A program made the position numbers and the translations under genes. The notes below the pieces were generated by a model. It was not told the origin of the DNA and made no database searches. It saw only the letters and a program-made list of their open reading frames with translations. Below, one piece after another: positions 8,369-17,051 of a stretch of DNA of 64,000 nucleotides (position 1 is the first letter of the stretch; the number at the start of each line of letters is the position of its first letter). The stretch is from JB111 sp049856175 (GTDB taxonomy: Bacteria > Actinomycetota > Actinomycetes > Actinomycetales > Actinomycetaceae), in the NCBI RefSeq assembly GCF_049856175.1, contig NZ_JBNDNA010000004.1, forward strand, positions 190,964 to 254,963. The letters are read 5' to 3'.

Positions 8369-9078
8369 CAGGCCGACACCCCCGCCACGGCCGCGTCGTT
8401 CTCGGCCTTGGCCGCATCGGCGTCCCTGGCCTCGCGGTCCTTGGACTCGCCCTCGGCGCGCGCCCGGAGCATCGCCGCCGGGGCGACGCGCTCGAGCGGA
8501 AGCCCACGGCGGGCCGCCACGGACTCGGGCTGCTCGAGGTTCTTCAGCGCCTGCACCGTGGCGTGCACGATGTTGATGGCGTTGGACGAGCCCAGCGACT
8601 TGCTGAGGATGTCGTGGATCCCGGCGCAGTCGAGGACGGCGCGGACGGGACCGCCGGCGATGACCCCGGTACCGGGGGCGGCCGGTCGCAGGAAGACGAC
8701 GCCCGCGGCGTCCTCGCCCTGCACGGTGTGCGGGATCGTGTTGCGGACGCGCGGCACCTTGAAGAAGTTCTTCTTGGCCTCCTCGGTCCCCTTGGCGATC
8801 GCCGCGGGCACCTCCTTGGCCTTGCCGTAGCCGACGCCCACGGTGCCGTCGCCGTCGCCCACCACGACGAGCGCGGTGAAGCTGAACCGGCGGCCGCCCT
8901 TGACGACCTTCGACACGCGGTTGATGGTCACCACGCGCTCGATGTACTGGCTCTTCTCCTCGCGACGGTTGTCGCGCCCACCCCGGCGGTCGCCGCGACC
9001 GCGGCGGTCCTCACGGCCCTCCGTGGAACCGCCCGTCGTGGCCGAGCCGGAGCTTCGGTCTCGCTGCTGTGCAGCCAT
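8368..9078 (-). CDS. rpsE: 30S ribosomal protein S5
   Basis: S5 acts in mRNA unwinding at the entry channel and in decoding accuracy. The 236-residue product carries the S5 core (KGGRRFSFTALVVVGDGDG, GYGKAKEVPAAI, GTGVIAGGPVRAVL). An unusually basic Arg/Gly-rich N-terminal extension of about 45 residues (REDRRGRGDRRGGRDNRREE) and a charged C-terminal tail flank it. Such extensions are common in actinobacterial S5. Confidence 0.96.
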   Translation of the reverse strand: MAAQQRDRSSGSATTGGSTEGREDRRGRGDRRGGRDNRREEKSQYIERVVTINRVSKVVKGGRRFSFTALVVVGDGDGTVGVGYGKAKEVPAAIAKGTEEAKKNFFKVPRVRNTIPHTVQGEDAAGVVFLRPAAPGTGVIAGGPVRAVLDCAGIHDILSKSLGSSNAINIVHATVQALKNLEQPESVAARRGLPLERVAPAAMLRARAEGESKDREARDADAAKAENDAAVAGVSA

Positions 9079-9107
9079 ATGTCTCTCCTTGAGCTCTCTA
9101 CTCGGGG

Positions 9108-9479
9108 TCAGAGTTCCAGGCCGGCGTCGCGGGCACCGTCGGCGACGGCGGCCACGCGGCCGTGGTACTGGTTGCCGCCGCGGTCGAAGACCGCGGCCGT
9201 GACGCCCTTGGCCCTGGCACGCTCGGCCACGAGACGGCCGACCGTCCTGGCCTTCTCGACCTTCTCCGTCTCGGCGGAGCGCAGGTCGGCCTCGAGCGTG
9301 GACGCCGAGGCCAGCGTGACACCGGCCGTGTCGTCCACCAGCTGCGCGACCATGTGGCGCGAGCTGCGGGTGACGACGAGGCGCGGACGGGTGGCCGTGC
9401 CCTGCACGCGCTTGCGCACGCGCAGGTGGCGACGGGAGCGGGCGACCCGACGCCCCTTGCCCTTGATCGTGATCGCCAT
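9108..9479 (-). CDS. rplR: 50S ribosomal protein L18
   Basis: L18 binds 5S rRNA together with L5. The 123-residue product starts MAITIKGKGRRVARSRRHLR and shows the core RPRLVVTRSSRHMVAQLVDD and the C-terminal FDRGGNQYHGRV. It starts two bases after the rplF stop. Confidence 0.97.
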   Translation of the reverse strand: MAITIKGKGRRVARSRRHLRVRKRVQGTATRPRLVVTRSSRHMVAQLVDDTAGVTLASASTLEADLRSAETEKVEKARTVGRLVAERARAKGVTAAVFDRGGNQYHGRVAAVADGARDAGLEL

Positions 9480-9481
9480 CG

Positions 9482-10021
9482 TTACTTACCAGCCTTTCCG
9501 ACCTTGCGGCGGACCTGCTCGCCCTCGTACCGCACGCCCTTGCCCTTGTACGGCTCGGGGCGGCGGATCTTGCGGATGTTCGCGGCGGTCTCGCCGACGA
9601 GCTGCTTGTCGATGCCCGAGACCTTGATCTTGGTGGGCGACTCGACGGTGAACGTGATGCCCTCCGGCGGGGACACGACCACGGGGTGCGAGAACCCGAG
9701 GGCGAACTCGAGGTCCGAGCCCTTGGCGACGACACGGAAGCCCGTGCCGACGATCTCGAGGCCCTTGGTGTATCCGTCGGTCACGCCGGTCACCATGTTG
9801 GAGATCAGCGTGCGGGTCAGGCCGTGCAGCGAGCGCGACTCGCGCTCGTCGTCCGGACGCGAGACGACGATCGCGCCGTCGTCGTCGCGGGCGACGGTGA
9901 TGGGCTCCTTGACCGTGTGCGACAGGGCGCCCTTGGGGCCCTTGACGGACACGGCGGCTCCGTCGATGGTGACGTCCACGCCCGTGGGCACGGCGACCGG
10001 GTACTTTCCGATGCGGCTCAT
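9482..10021 (-). CDS. rplF: 50S ribosomal protein L6
   Basis: L6 lies near the factor-binding region of the 50S subunit. The 179-residue product has two related domains and the C-terminal signature PEPYKGKGVRYEGE. Start MSRIGKYPVAVP is typical. It follows rpsH by 19 bases. Confidence 0.97.
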   Translation of the reverse strand: MSRIGKYPVAVPTGVDVTIDGAAVSVKGPKGALSHTVKEPITVARDDDGAIVVSRPDDERESRSLHGLTRTLISNMVTGVTDGYTKGLEIVGTGFRVVAKGSDLEFALGFSHPVVVSPPEGITFTVESPTKIKVSGIDKQLVGETAANIRKIRRPEPYKGKGVRYEGEQVRRKVGKAGK

Positions 10022-10040
10022 ACTGTCTCTTCCTTCCCGA

Positions 10041-10439
10041 TCACCAGACGTAGGCGAGGACTTCCCCGCCCACGCCCTTGTCGCCGGCCTCGCGGTCCGT
10101 CAGCAGACCGGAGGAGGTGGACAGGATCGCCACACCGAGGCCGCCCAGCACGCGCGGCAGGTTCGTGGACTTCGCGTAGACGCGGAGCCCGGGCTTGGAC
10201 ACGCGCCGGACGCCCGCGAGCGAGCGCTCACGGTTGGGGCCGAACTTCAGGGCGAGCACGAGGGTCTTGCCGACCTCGGCGTCCTCGACCGTCGACCCGG
10301 CGATGTAGCCCTCGGCCTGCAGGATCTCGGCGATCGCGGCCTTGAGCTTCGAATAGGGCATGGACACCGACTCGTGGTAGGCCGAGTTGGCGTTGCGCAG
10401 ACGCGTGAGCATGTCTGCGATGGGATCGGTCATCGTCAT
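10041..10439 (-). CDS. rpsH: 30S ribosomal protein S8
   Basis: S8 binds the central domain of 16S rRNA and in some bacteria autoregulates the spc operon. The 132-residue product begins MTMTDPIADMLTRLRNAN and ends GGEVLAYVW, both standard. The first of two nearby ATG codons is chosen because it follows a GAGGAAGG ribosome site and gives the usual family length. Confidence 0.97.
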   Translation of the reverse strand: MTMTDPIADMLTRLRNANSAYHESVSMPYSKLKAAIAEILQAEGYIAGSTVEDAEVGKTLVLALKFGPNRERSLAGVRRVSKPGLRVYAKSTNLPRVLGGLGVAILSTSSGLLTDREAGDKGVGGEVLAYVW

Positions 10440-10497
10440 GGTGGGCAGCAGCCCTTCCTCGTCGCGGTTTCCGTCTCGGACCTGCGACGTCAGTGAA

Positions 10498-10683
10498 TTA
10501 CCAGCTGGACTTGGTGACGCCGGGGAGCTGGCCGGCAAGGGCCATCTCGCGCAGGCAGACGCGGCACAGGCCGAACTTGCGGTACACGGAGTGCGGACGT
10601 CCGCAGCGCTGGCACCGGGTGTAGGCACGCACCTTGAACTTCGGGGTGCGGGCGGCCTTCTGCTTGAGAGCGGTCTTGGCCAC
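10498..10683 (-). CDS. rpsZ: 30S ribosomal protein S14, type Z
   Basis: A 61-residue S14 with the zinc ribbon CQRC ... CRVC (RCQRCGRPHSVYRKFGLCRV), the zinc-dependent form. It sits between rplE and rpsH in the normal spc order. A zinc-free paralogue may exist elsewhere in the genome but not in this window. Confidence 0.96.
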   Translation of the reverse strand: MAKTALKQKAARTPKFKVRAYTRCQRCGRPHSVYRKFGLCRVCLREMALAGQLPGVTKSSW

Positions 10684-10687
10684 GGGA

Positions 10688-11254
10688 TCAGTCCTCCTTG
10701 AAGGGGAAGCCGAGGCGCTTGAGCAGCGAGCGCCCCTGGTCGTCGTTGATGGCGGACGTGACCACGGTGATGTCCATGCCGCGGACCCGGTCGATGGCGT
10801 CCTGGTCGATCTCGTGGAACATCGACTGCTCGTTGAGACCGAAGGTGTAGTTGCCGTTCCGGTCGAACTGCTTGGGGCTCAGGCCCCGGAAGTCGCGGAT
10901 ACGCGGCAGCGCGATGGACAGCAGGCGGTCGAGGAACTCCCACATGCGGTCGCCGCGCAGCGTGACGTGCGCGCCGATCGGCATGCCCTCGCGCAGCTTG
11001 AACTGCGCGATCGAGCGCCGCGCCTTCGTCACCTGGGGCTTCTGACCGGTGATGAGGGTGAGGTCGCGGACCGCACCCTCGATGAGCTTGGAGTCGCGTG
11101 CCGCGTCACCGACACCCATGTTCACGACGACCTTGACGAGGCCCGGAATCTGGCTGACGTTCTCGTACCCGAACTCCTCGAGGAGCCCCGCCTTGACCTC
11201 GGAGCGGTACTGCTCCTTGAGGCGCGGGGGGACGACGGTGGTGGTCTCGGTCAT
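10688..11254 (-). CDS. rplE: 50S ribosomal protein L5
   Basis: L5 anchors 5S rRNA in the central protuberance and contacts P-site tRNA. The 188-residue product has VVNMGVGDAARDSK, TGQKPQVTKARRSIAQFKLR and the C-terminal GMDITVVTSA. It starts one base after the rplX stop region. Confidence 0.97.
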   Translation of the reverse strand: MTETTTVVPPRLKEQYRSEVKAGLLEEFGYENVSQIPGLVKVVVNMGVGDAARDSKLIEGAVRDLTLITGQKPQVTKARRSIAQFKLREGMPIGAHVTLRGDRMWEFLDRLLSIALPRIRDFRGLSPKQFDRNGNYTFGLNEQSMFHEIDQDAIDRVRGMDITVVTSAINDDQGRSLLKRLGFPFKED

Positions 11255-11255
11255 G

Positions 11256-11597
11256 TCAGACGTCCTTACCGGAGCGCTTGGCCACGCGGACCCGCACGTC
11301 GCGGGTCCGTCCGTCGCGCTCCACCTGCTCGGTGCGGTACCCCACGCGGGTGCCCTTCTTGGTCTCCGGGTCCACCAGCATCACGTTGCTCACGTGGATC
11401 GGGGCCTCGATCGTCTCGATGCCGCCGCTGGTGCCGCCGGAGGAGGACTGGCCGACCTTGGTGTGCCGGGTGACGCGCTGGACACCCTCGACGATCAGGC
11501 GGTCCTTCGCGACGTCGACCTTGAGCACACGGCCCTGCTTGCCCTTGTCACGACCGGCGATGACGACCACCAGGTCGCCCTTCTTGATCTTCGCCAT
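11256..11597 (-). CDS. rplX: 50S ribosomal protein L24
   Basis: An assembly initiator of the 50S subunit with a KOW motif. The 113-residue product begins MAKIKKGDLVVVIAGRDKGK. The ATG overlaps the rplN stop (TGATG), and GGAGG lies nine bases upstream inside rplN; a GTG one codon earlier is less likely. Confidence 0.96.
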   Translation of the reverse strand: MAKIKKGDLVVVIAGRDKGKQGRVLKVDVAKDRLIVEGVQRVTRHTKVGQSSSGGTSGGIETIEAPIHVSNVMLVDPETKKGTRVGYRTEQVERDGRTRDVRVRVAKRSGKDV

Positions 11598-11965
11598 CAC
11601 AGCACCTCCGGCGCCAGGGAAATGATTCGCATGTACTTCTTGTCGCGCAGCTCGCGGCCGACCGGGCCGAAGATGCGGGTGCCCCGCGGGTCGCCGTCGG
11701 CCTTGAGGATGACGGCCGCGTTCTCGTCGAAGCGGATGTAGCTGCCGTCGGGGCGGCGGCGCTCCTTGCGGGTGCGGACGATGACCGCCTTGACGATGTC
11801 GCCCTTCTTCACGTTGCCGCCAGGGATCGCGTCCTTGACGGTGGCGACGATGACGTCGCCGATGCCGGCGTAGCGTCGGCCCGAGCCACCGAGCACACGG
11901 ATGCAGAGGATCTCCTTCGCACCCGTGTTGTCGGCGACCTTGAGCCGCGACTCCTGCTGGATCAT
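11597..11965 (-). CDS. rplN: 50S ribosomal protein L14
   Basis: A 122-residue 50S protein that takes part in an intersubunit bridge. MIQQESRLKVADNTGAKEIL and the late motif IISLAPEVL are diagnostic. Its stop overlaps the rplX start. Confidence 0.98.
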   Translation of the reverse strand: MIQQESRLKVADNTGAKEILCIRVLGGSGRRYAGIGDVIVATVKDAIPGGNVKKGDIVKAVIVRTRKERRRPDGSYIRFDENAAVILKADGDPRGTRIFGPVGRELRDKKYMRIISLAPEVL

Positions 11966-12047
11966 TCTTTACTCCTGTCGTCGTGCCGGTTCTCGCCGGC
12001 GGGCGAGCCTGGCCGAACGGATGTGATGGTGGGTCGAGCTGCCCGCG

Positions 12048-12344
12048 TCAGCGGGCCTTCTCGATGATCTCGGTGACGCGGTAGCGCTTGGTGGCGGACA
12101 TCGGCCGGGTCTCCATGATCCGGACCAGGTCGCCGACGCCGACCTCGTTGTTCTCGTCGTGCGCCTTCACCCGCTCGGAGCGGCGCAGGACCTTGCCGTA
12201 GAGCGCGTGCTTGACGCGGTCCTCGACCTCGACGACGACGGTCTTGTCCATCTTGTCCGACACGACGTAGCCGCGACGGGACTTGCGGTAGTTGCGCTCG
12301 TCCGTCGTCGTCGCCGTGGTGGCGGCGCTGGGGTTCTCGCTCAT
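12048..12344 (-). CDS. rpsQ: 30S ribosomal protein S17
   Basis: Binds 16S rRNA early in assembly. The 98-residue product has an actinobacterial Thr/Ala-rich N-terminal extension, then RGYVVSDKMDKTVVVEVED and KAHDENNEVGVGD. The ATG at 12344 has AAGGA close by; an alternative GTG at 12356 overlaps the rpmC stop and would add four residues. Confidence 0.94.
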   Translation of the reverse strand: MSENPSAATTATTTDERNYRKSRRGYVVSDKMDKTVVVEVEDRVKHALYGKVLRRSERVKAHDENNEVGVGDLVRIMETRPMSATKRYRVTEIIEKAR

Positions 12345-12352
12345 GTCGTCCT

Positions 12353-12607
12353 TCACTTCTTCTTCGTGGTCTCGGCCGGGGCGGGCGCGGTGCGCAGCCC
12401 GAGCTCGCGCTCACGCGCGATCGTGTAGATGCGCGCGATGTCCCGCTTGACCGCCTTGAGCCGCCCGTGGTCCTCGAGCTGGCCCGTGGCCGAGGAGAAC
12501 CGGAGGTTGAACAGCTCGGTCTTGGCCTCCGCCAGCTTTTCGGCGAGCACGGAGTCGTCCATCTCGTCGAGCTCGATCGGCGTCAGACCCTTCGATCCGA
12601 TGGCCAT
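12353..12607 (-). CDS. rpmC: 50S ribosomal protein L29
   Basis: An 84-residue helical-hairpin protein near the peptide exit tunnel, where targeting factors dock. LTPIELDEMDDSVLAEKLAE and LKAVKRDIARIYTIARERE are typical. Its ATG overlaps the rplP stop (TGATG). Confidence 0.96.
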   Translation of the reverse strand: MAIGSKGLTPIELDEMDDSVLAEKLAEAKTELFNLRFSSATGQLEDHGRLKAVKRDIARIYTIARERELGLRTAPAPAETTKKK

Positions 12608-13026
12608 CAGCCCTCACCACCTTCACGCACGACGAATCGCGTCTTCATCGGGAGCTTGTGCTGCGCACGGGACAGGGCCTCGCGGGCCAGGTCCTCGGGG
12701 ACGCCGGCGAGCTCGAACATCACTCGACCCGGCTTGACGTTGGACACCCACCACTCGACGGAGCCCTTGCCGGAACCCATGCGGGTCTCGGCCGGCTTCT
12801 TCGTCAGCGGGCGGTCCGGGAAGATGTTCACCCACACCTTGCCGCCACGCTTGACGTGACGGGTCATGGCGATACGGGCCGCCTCGATCTGCCTGTTGGT
12901 GACGTAGGCGTGCTCGAGCGCCTGGATGCCGTAGTCGCCGAACGAGATGGTGGTGCCACCCGTCGCCATTCCCCGGCGTCCGGGGTGGTGCTGCTTGCGG
13001 TGCTTGGTCCGCCTGGGGATGAGCAT
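12607..13026 (-). CDS. rplP: 50S ribosomal protein L16
   Basis: Organises the A-site side of the peptidyl transferase region. The 139-residue product shows MLIPRRTKHRKQHHPGRRG, VWVNIFPDRPLTKKPAETRM and GSGKGSVEWWV. It lies between rpsC and rpmC, two bases after the rpsC stop. Confidence 0.98.
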   Translation of the reverse strand: MLIPRRTKHRKQHHPGRRGMATGGTTISFGDYGIQALEHAYVTNRQIEAARIAMTRHVKRGGKVWVNIFPDRPLTKKPAETRMGSGKGSVEWWVSNVKPGRVMFELAGVPEDLAREALSRAQHKLPMKTRFVVREGGEG

Positions 13027-13028
13027 GC

Positions 13029-13823
13029 TCAGGCCTCCGTCGTGGGCGTAGCGGGCGCCGCGGGGGCGCCCTCGGTGGCGGCCGGGGCCGGCCGCGAGTC
13101 CCGACGCGGACCACGGCCACCGCCGCGTCCCTGGCGGGGACCGCGCTGGGAGCCGGCGTCGGCCTCCTGACGGGCGTACTCCTTCTCGGTGACGTCGCCC
13201 TTGTAGATCCAGACCTTGACGCCGATGCGGCCGAAGGTCGTGCGGGCCTCGAAGAAGCCGTAGTCGATGTTCGCGCGCAGGGTGTGCAGCGGCACGCGGC
13301 CCTCGCGGTAGAACTCCGAGCGGGACATCTCGGCGCCGCCGAGGCGTCCGCCGCACTGCACGCGGATGCCCTTGGCGCCGGCGCGCTGCGCGGACTGCAT
13401 GCCCTTGCGCATGGCGCGGCGGAACGAGACACGCGAGGCGAGCTGCTCGGCGATGCCCTGGGCGACCAGCTGCGCGTCCATCTCGGGGTTCTTCACCTCG
13501 AGGATGTTGAGCTGGACCTGCTTGCCCGTGAGCTTCTCGAGGTCGCCGCGCAGGCGGTCGGCCTCGGCGCCGCGGCGGCCGATGACGATGCCCGGACGCG
13601 CGGTGTGCAGGTCGATGCGCACGCGGTCACGGGTGCGCTCGATGTCCACCTTGGAGATGCCGGCGCGCTCGAGGCCCTTCGACATGAGCTTGCGCACCTC
13701 GACGTCCTCGCGGACGTAGTCGCGGTAGCGCTGCCCCTCCTTGGTGGAGTCGGCGAACCACCGCGAACGGTGGTCGGTGGTGATGCCGAGCCGGAAACCG
13801 GTCGGGTTGACCTTCTGACCCAC
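13029..13823 (-). CDS. rpsC: 30S ribosomal protein S3
   Basis: S3 lines the mRNA entry channel and has helicase-like activity with S4 and S5. The 264-residue product has a KH domain with GRRGAEADRLR and the C-terminal YGFFEARTTFGRIGVKVWIY. A low-complexity tail rich in Arg, Gly, Pro and Ala follows, which is longer than in E. coli. The start overlaps the rplV stop by one base. Confidence 0.97.
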   Translation of the reverse strand: MGQKVNPTGFRLGITTDHRSRWFADSTKEGQRYRDYVREDVEVRKLMSKGLERAGISKVDIERTRDRVRIDLHTARPGIVIGRRGAEADRLRGDLEKLTGKQVQLNILEVKNPEMDAQLVAQGIAEQLASRVSFRRAMRKGMQSAQRAGAKGIRVQCGGRLGGAEMSRSEFYREGRVPLHTLRANIDYGFFEARTTFGRIGVKVWIYKGDVTEKEYARQEADAGSQRGPRQGRGGGRGPRRDSRPAPAATEGAPAAPATPTTEA

Positions 13824-14212
13824 TAGTTGGTCCCTCCCTTGCTTCCGGCGCCCGCGGGCACCTCGGACTCGTCGCCGACGACGACGGTGATGTGGCTCGT
13901 CCGCTTGAGGATCCGAGCGGCACGCCCCTGGGCGCGCGGCCGGAACCGCTTCATCGTCGGACCCTCGTCGACGTACGCCTCGAGGACGCGGAGCTCGCTC
14001 GCGTCGAAGCGCTCGCCGTCGCGGTCGGCCATCACACGTGCGTTGGCCATCGCGGACTCGAGCACCTTGCGGACGGTCTCCGCCGCCGCCTGGGGGGCGA
14101 ACCGGAGCACGTCCACGGCCTCCTCGGCGCGCTTGCCGCGGACGACGTCCACGATCCGGCGTGCCTTCATGGGCGTCACGCGAACGAATCGCGCCTGCGC
14201 CTTGGCTTCCAT
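13823..14212 (-). CDS. rplV: 50S ribosomal protein L22
   Basis: L22 extends a beta-hairpin into the exit tunnel, where macrolide resistance mutations map. The 129-residue product has ARFVRVTPMKARRIVDVVRG and the hairpin region MKRFRPRAQGRAARI, which looks wild-type. The C-terminus has a short acidic/Gly extension. Confidence 0.97.
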   Translation of the reverse strand: MEAKAQARFVRVTPMKARRIVDVVRGKRAEEAVDVLRFAPQAAAETVRKVLESAMANARVMADRDGERFDASELRVLEAYVDEGPTMKRFRPRAQGRAARILKRTSHITVVVGDESEVPAGAGSKGGTN

Positions 14213-14250
14213 GTCTCTGCCTTACCTCTGCTGGTCGTCGGGCGCGCGCC

Positions 14251-14532
14251 TCAGCGGCGGCGGCCCTTCCGGTCGTCCTTGTCGTGCCCGCGGTAGGTGC
14301 GCGTCGGGGCGAACTCCCCGAGCTTGTGACCGACCATCGCCTCGGTGACGAACACCGGGACGTGCTTGCGGCCGTCGTGCACGGCGAAGGTGTGGCCCAG
14401 GAAGTCGGGCGTGATGACCGACCGGCGGGACCAGGTCTTGATGACGTTCTTGGCGCCCTTCTCGTTGGCGACGTCCACCTTCTTCTGCAGGTGGTCGTCG
14501 ACGAAGGGGCCCTTCTTCAGGCTGCGTGGCAT
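14251..14532 (-). CDS. rpsS: 30S ribosomal protein S19
   Basis: A 93-residue head protein that pairs with S13. MPRSLKKGPFVDDHLQKKVD, TWSRRSVITPDFLGHTFAVH and the C-terminal FAPTRTYRGHDKDD are standard. It follows rplB by 19 bases. Confidence 0.98.
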   Translation of the reverse strand: MPRSLKKGPFVDDHLQKKVDVANEKGAKNVIKTWSRRSVITPDFLGHTFAVHDGRKHVPVFVTEAMVGHKLGEFAPTRTYRGHDKDDRKGRRR

Positions 14533-14551
14533 CTCGTCAGTGCTCCTTGGC

Positions 14552-15388
14552 TCAGCGCTTCTTGCCGGTCCGGCGACGACGCACGATCAGCTTGTCGCTG
14601 GGCTTGTTGGGACGGCGGGTGCGACCCTCCGGCTTGCCCCACGGGCTCACCGGGTGGCGACCACCGGAGGTCTTGCCCTCACCACCACCGTGCGGGTGGT
14701 CGACGGGGTTCATGACGACACCGCGGACGGTGGGACGCTTGCCCTTCCAGCGCATGCGGCCGGCCTTGCCCCAGCTGATGTTGGACTGCTCGGCGTTGCC
14801 GACCTCCCCGATCGTGGCGCGGCAGCGGATGTCGACCTGACGGATCTCGCCGGACGGCATGCGCAGCGAGGCGTAGATCCCCTCCTTGGCGAGCAGCTGG
14901 ACCGACGAGCCGGCCGAGCGCGCGATCTTCGCGCCGCCGCCGGGGCGGAGCTCGATCGCGTGCACCGTGGTGCCGACCGGGATGTTGCGCAGCTGCATGG
15001 AGCTGCCGGGCTTGATGTCCGCGCCCGGGCCCGACTCGACGAGGTCGCCCTGCGACAGGCGGGTCGGCGCGAGGATGTAGCGCTTGTCGCCGTCCGCGTA
15101 GTGGAGCAGCGCGATGCGCGCCGTCCGGTTCGGGTCGTACTCGATGTGCGCGACCTTGGCGGGCACGCCGTCCTTGTCGTGGCGACGGAAGTCGATGACC
15201 CGGTAGGCGCGCTTGTGGCCGCCACCCTTGTGCCGGGTGGTGATCTTGCCCGAGGAGTTGCGTCCCCCGGACTTGCTCAGCGGGCGGACGAGCGACTTCT
15301 CCGGAGTGGAGCGCGTGATCTCGACGAAGTCGGCCACGCTGGAGCCGCGACGGCCCGGCGTGGTCGGCTTGTACTTACGGATTCCCAT
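14552..15388 (-). CDS. rplB: 50S ribosomal protein L2
   Basis: L2 is needed for subunit joining and peptidyl transfer. The 278-residue product contains VVMNPVDHPHGGGEG, the loop with the conserved His that approaches the catalytic centre, and ends RTGKKR. Start MGIRKYKPTTPGRR is typical. Confidence 0.98.
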   Translation of the reverse strand: MGIRKYKPTTPGRRGSSVADFVEITRSTPEKSLVRPLSKSGGRNSSGKITTRHKGGGHKRAYRVIDFRRHDKDGVPAKVAHIEYDPNRTARIALLHYADGDKRYILAPTRLSQGDLVESGPGADIKPGSSMQLRNIPVGTTVHAIELRPGGGAKIARSAGSSVQLLAKEGIYASLRMPSGEIRQVDIRCRATIGEVGNAEQSNISWGKAGRMRWKGKRPTVRGVVMNPVDHPHGGGEGKTSGGRHPVSPWGKPEGRTRRPNKPSDKLIVRRRRTGKKR

Positions 15389-15422
15389 GTTCTGGTTCCC
15401 TCGATCCCAATCCGACCGGCGG

Positions 15423-15728
15423 TCAGCCGGCCACCTCACCGAAGATGTCGATGGTCCCGGACCGCAGGGTGACGATGGCGCGCTTGGTGTCCTTGCGCTT
15501 GCCCGTGCCGGTCCGCGTCCGGCGCGTCTTGCCCTTGCGGTTGATCGTGTTGACCGCGCTGACCTTCACGTCGAAGATCTGCTCGATCGCCTGCTTGATC
15601 TCGGTCTTGTTCGAGCGGGGGTCCACCTCGAAGGTGTACTTCCCCTGGTCGATGAGGTTGTAGCTCTTCTCCGACACGATGGGCCGGACGATGATGTCGC
15701 GCGGGTTCTTGACGGTCTCGAGGCTCAC
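15423..15728 (-). CDS. rplW: 50S ribosomal protein L23
   Basis: L23 lies at the tunnel exit and is the main docking site for trigger factor and SRP. The 101-residue product has NPRDIIVRPIVSEKSYNLID and the rRNA-binding RKGKTRRTRTGTGKRKDTKR. The GTG start overlaps the rplD stop (GTGA) with GAGGAGGAG upstream. Confidence 0.96.
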   Translation of the reverse strand: MSLETVKNPRDIIVRPIVSEKSYNLIDQGKYTFEVDPRSNKTEIKQAIEQIFDVKVSAVNTINRKGKTRRTRTGTGKRKDTKRAIVTLRSGTIDIFGEVAG

Positions 15729-16369
15729 TTCGACTCCTCCTCGTCCGCGCGCCCGCCGACGAGGACGTCGAGTGCCGCGGAGGTGAACACGACGTCGTCG
15801 TTGACGAGGACGTCGTACGTGTTGAGCTGGTCGACCCACAGCACGTGGACCTCGGCGAGGTTGCGCACGGAGAGCGCGGCGACCTCGTCGGAGCGCGTGA
15901 GCACCACGAGGGCGCGACGCGTGCCGGTCAGGCCGGCGATGGTGGCTCGCGCGGCGGAGGTCGACGGGGTGTCGCCCTCGACGAGCGAGGAGACCACGTG
16001 GACGCGGCCGGCACGGGCGCGGTCGGACAGGGCGCCGCGCAGGGCGGCGGCCTTCATCTTCTTCGGGGTGCGCTGGCTGTAGTCGCGCGGCTGCGGGCCG
16101 TGGACGACGCCACCGCCGGCGAACTGCGGCGCGCGGATCGAACCCTGGCGGGCGCGACCGGTGCCCTTCTGCTTGTAGGGCTTCTTGCCACCGCCGCGGA
16201 CGTCGCCGCGGGTCTTGGTGGCGTGCGTGCCCTGGCGGGCCGCCGCGAGCTGGGCGACGACGACCTGGTGCATGAGGGCCGTGTTGGCCTGGACGTCGAA
16301 GACCTCGGCCGGGAGGTCCGCGGTGCCGGTCTTCTTGCCGGTGGCGTCGTGGACGTCGATCGCGGTCAT
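15725..16369 (-). CDS. rplD: 50S ribosomal protein L4
   Basis: L4 reaches into the exit tunnel; in enterobacteria it also represses the S10 operon. The 214-residue product has the tunnel loop TRGDVRGGGKKPYKQKGTGR and GSIRAPQFAGGGVVHGPQPR. It follows rplC by two bases. No sign of an L4-binding leader was identified upstream of rpsJ. Confidence 0.97.
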   Translation of the reverse strand: MTAIDVHDATGKKTGTADLPAEVFDVQANTALMHQVVVAQLAAARQGTHATKTRGDVRGGGKKPYKQKGTGRARQGSIRAPQFAGGGVVHGPQPRDYSQRTPKKMKAAALRGALSDRARAGRVHVVSSLVEGDTPSTSAARATIAGLTGTRRALVVLTRSDEVAALSVRNLAEVHVLWVDQLNTYDVLVNDDVVFTSAALDVLVGGRADEEESK

Positions 16370-16371
16370 GG

Positions 16372-17040
16372 TCAGGCCCCCTTCGCGGCGGAGCGGACGA
16401 CGACGAGGCCGCCCTTCGGGCCGGGGACCGCGCCGGCGATGAGCAGCACGCCGTGCTCGAGGTCCACGGCGTGGACGGTGAGGTTCTGGACGGTGCGACG
16501 GGCGACACCCATGCGGCCGGCCATCTTCTGGCCGCGGAACACGCGGCCGGGTGTCGCGGCACCGCCGATCGAGCCGGGCTTGCGGTGGTTGCGGTGCGCA
16601 CCGTGCGAGGCGGAGACACCGGCGAAGCCGTGCCGCTTCATGACGCCGGCGAGGCCCTTGCCCTTGGTGGTGCCGACGACGTCGACGCGCTGGCCGGTCT
16701 CGAAGGTGGAGCCGTCGAGCTCCTGACCGACCGTGTACTCCTCGGCGTCGGCCGTGCGGAGCTCGGTGACGTGGCGGCGCGGGGTGACGCCGGCGGCGTC
16801 GAAGCGCTTGCGCAGCGGCTGGGTCACGCGTCGCGGGTCGATCTCGCCGTACGCGATCTGGACGGCGGTGTAGCCGTCGCGCTCCGGCGTGCGGATCTGG
16901 GTCACGACGTTGGTGTCCACCTTGACGGCGGTCACGGGGACGAGGAGCCCGTCCTCGTCCCACACCTGGGTCATGCCGAGCTTGGTGCCGAGGAGACCCT
17001 TGACGGTGGCCCCGGCGGTCTGCTGGGAAGTGGTGGTCAT
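16372..17040 (-). CDS. rplC: 50S ribosomal protein L3
   Basis: An assembly initiator with a long loop reaching the peptidyl transferase centre. The 222-residue product has LLGTKLGMTQVWDEDG, DVVGTTKGKGLAGVMKRHGF and HGAHRNHRKPGSIGG. It follows rpsJ by 11 bases. Confidence 0.98.
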   Translation of the reverse strand: MTTTSQQTAGATVKGLLGTKLGMTQVWDEDGLLVPVTAVKVDTNVVTQIRTPERDGYTAVQIAYGEIDPRRVTQPLRKRFDAAGVTPRRHVTELRTADAEEYTVGQELDGSTFETGQRVDVVGTTKGKGLAGVMKRHGFAGVSASHGAHRNHRKPGSIGGAATPGRVFRGQKMAGRMGVARRTVQNLTVHAVDLEHGVLLIAGAVPGPKGGLVVVRSAAKGA

Positions 17041-17051
17041 GGCGTCGGTCC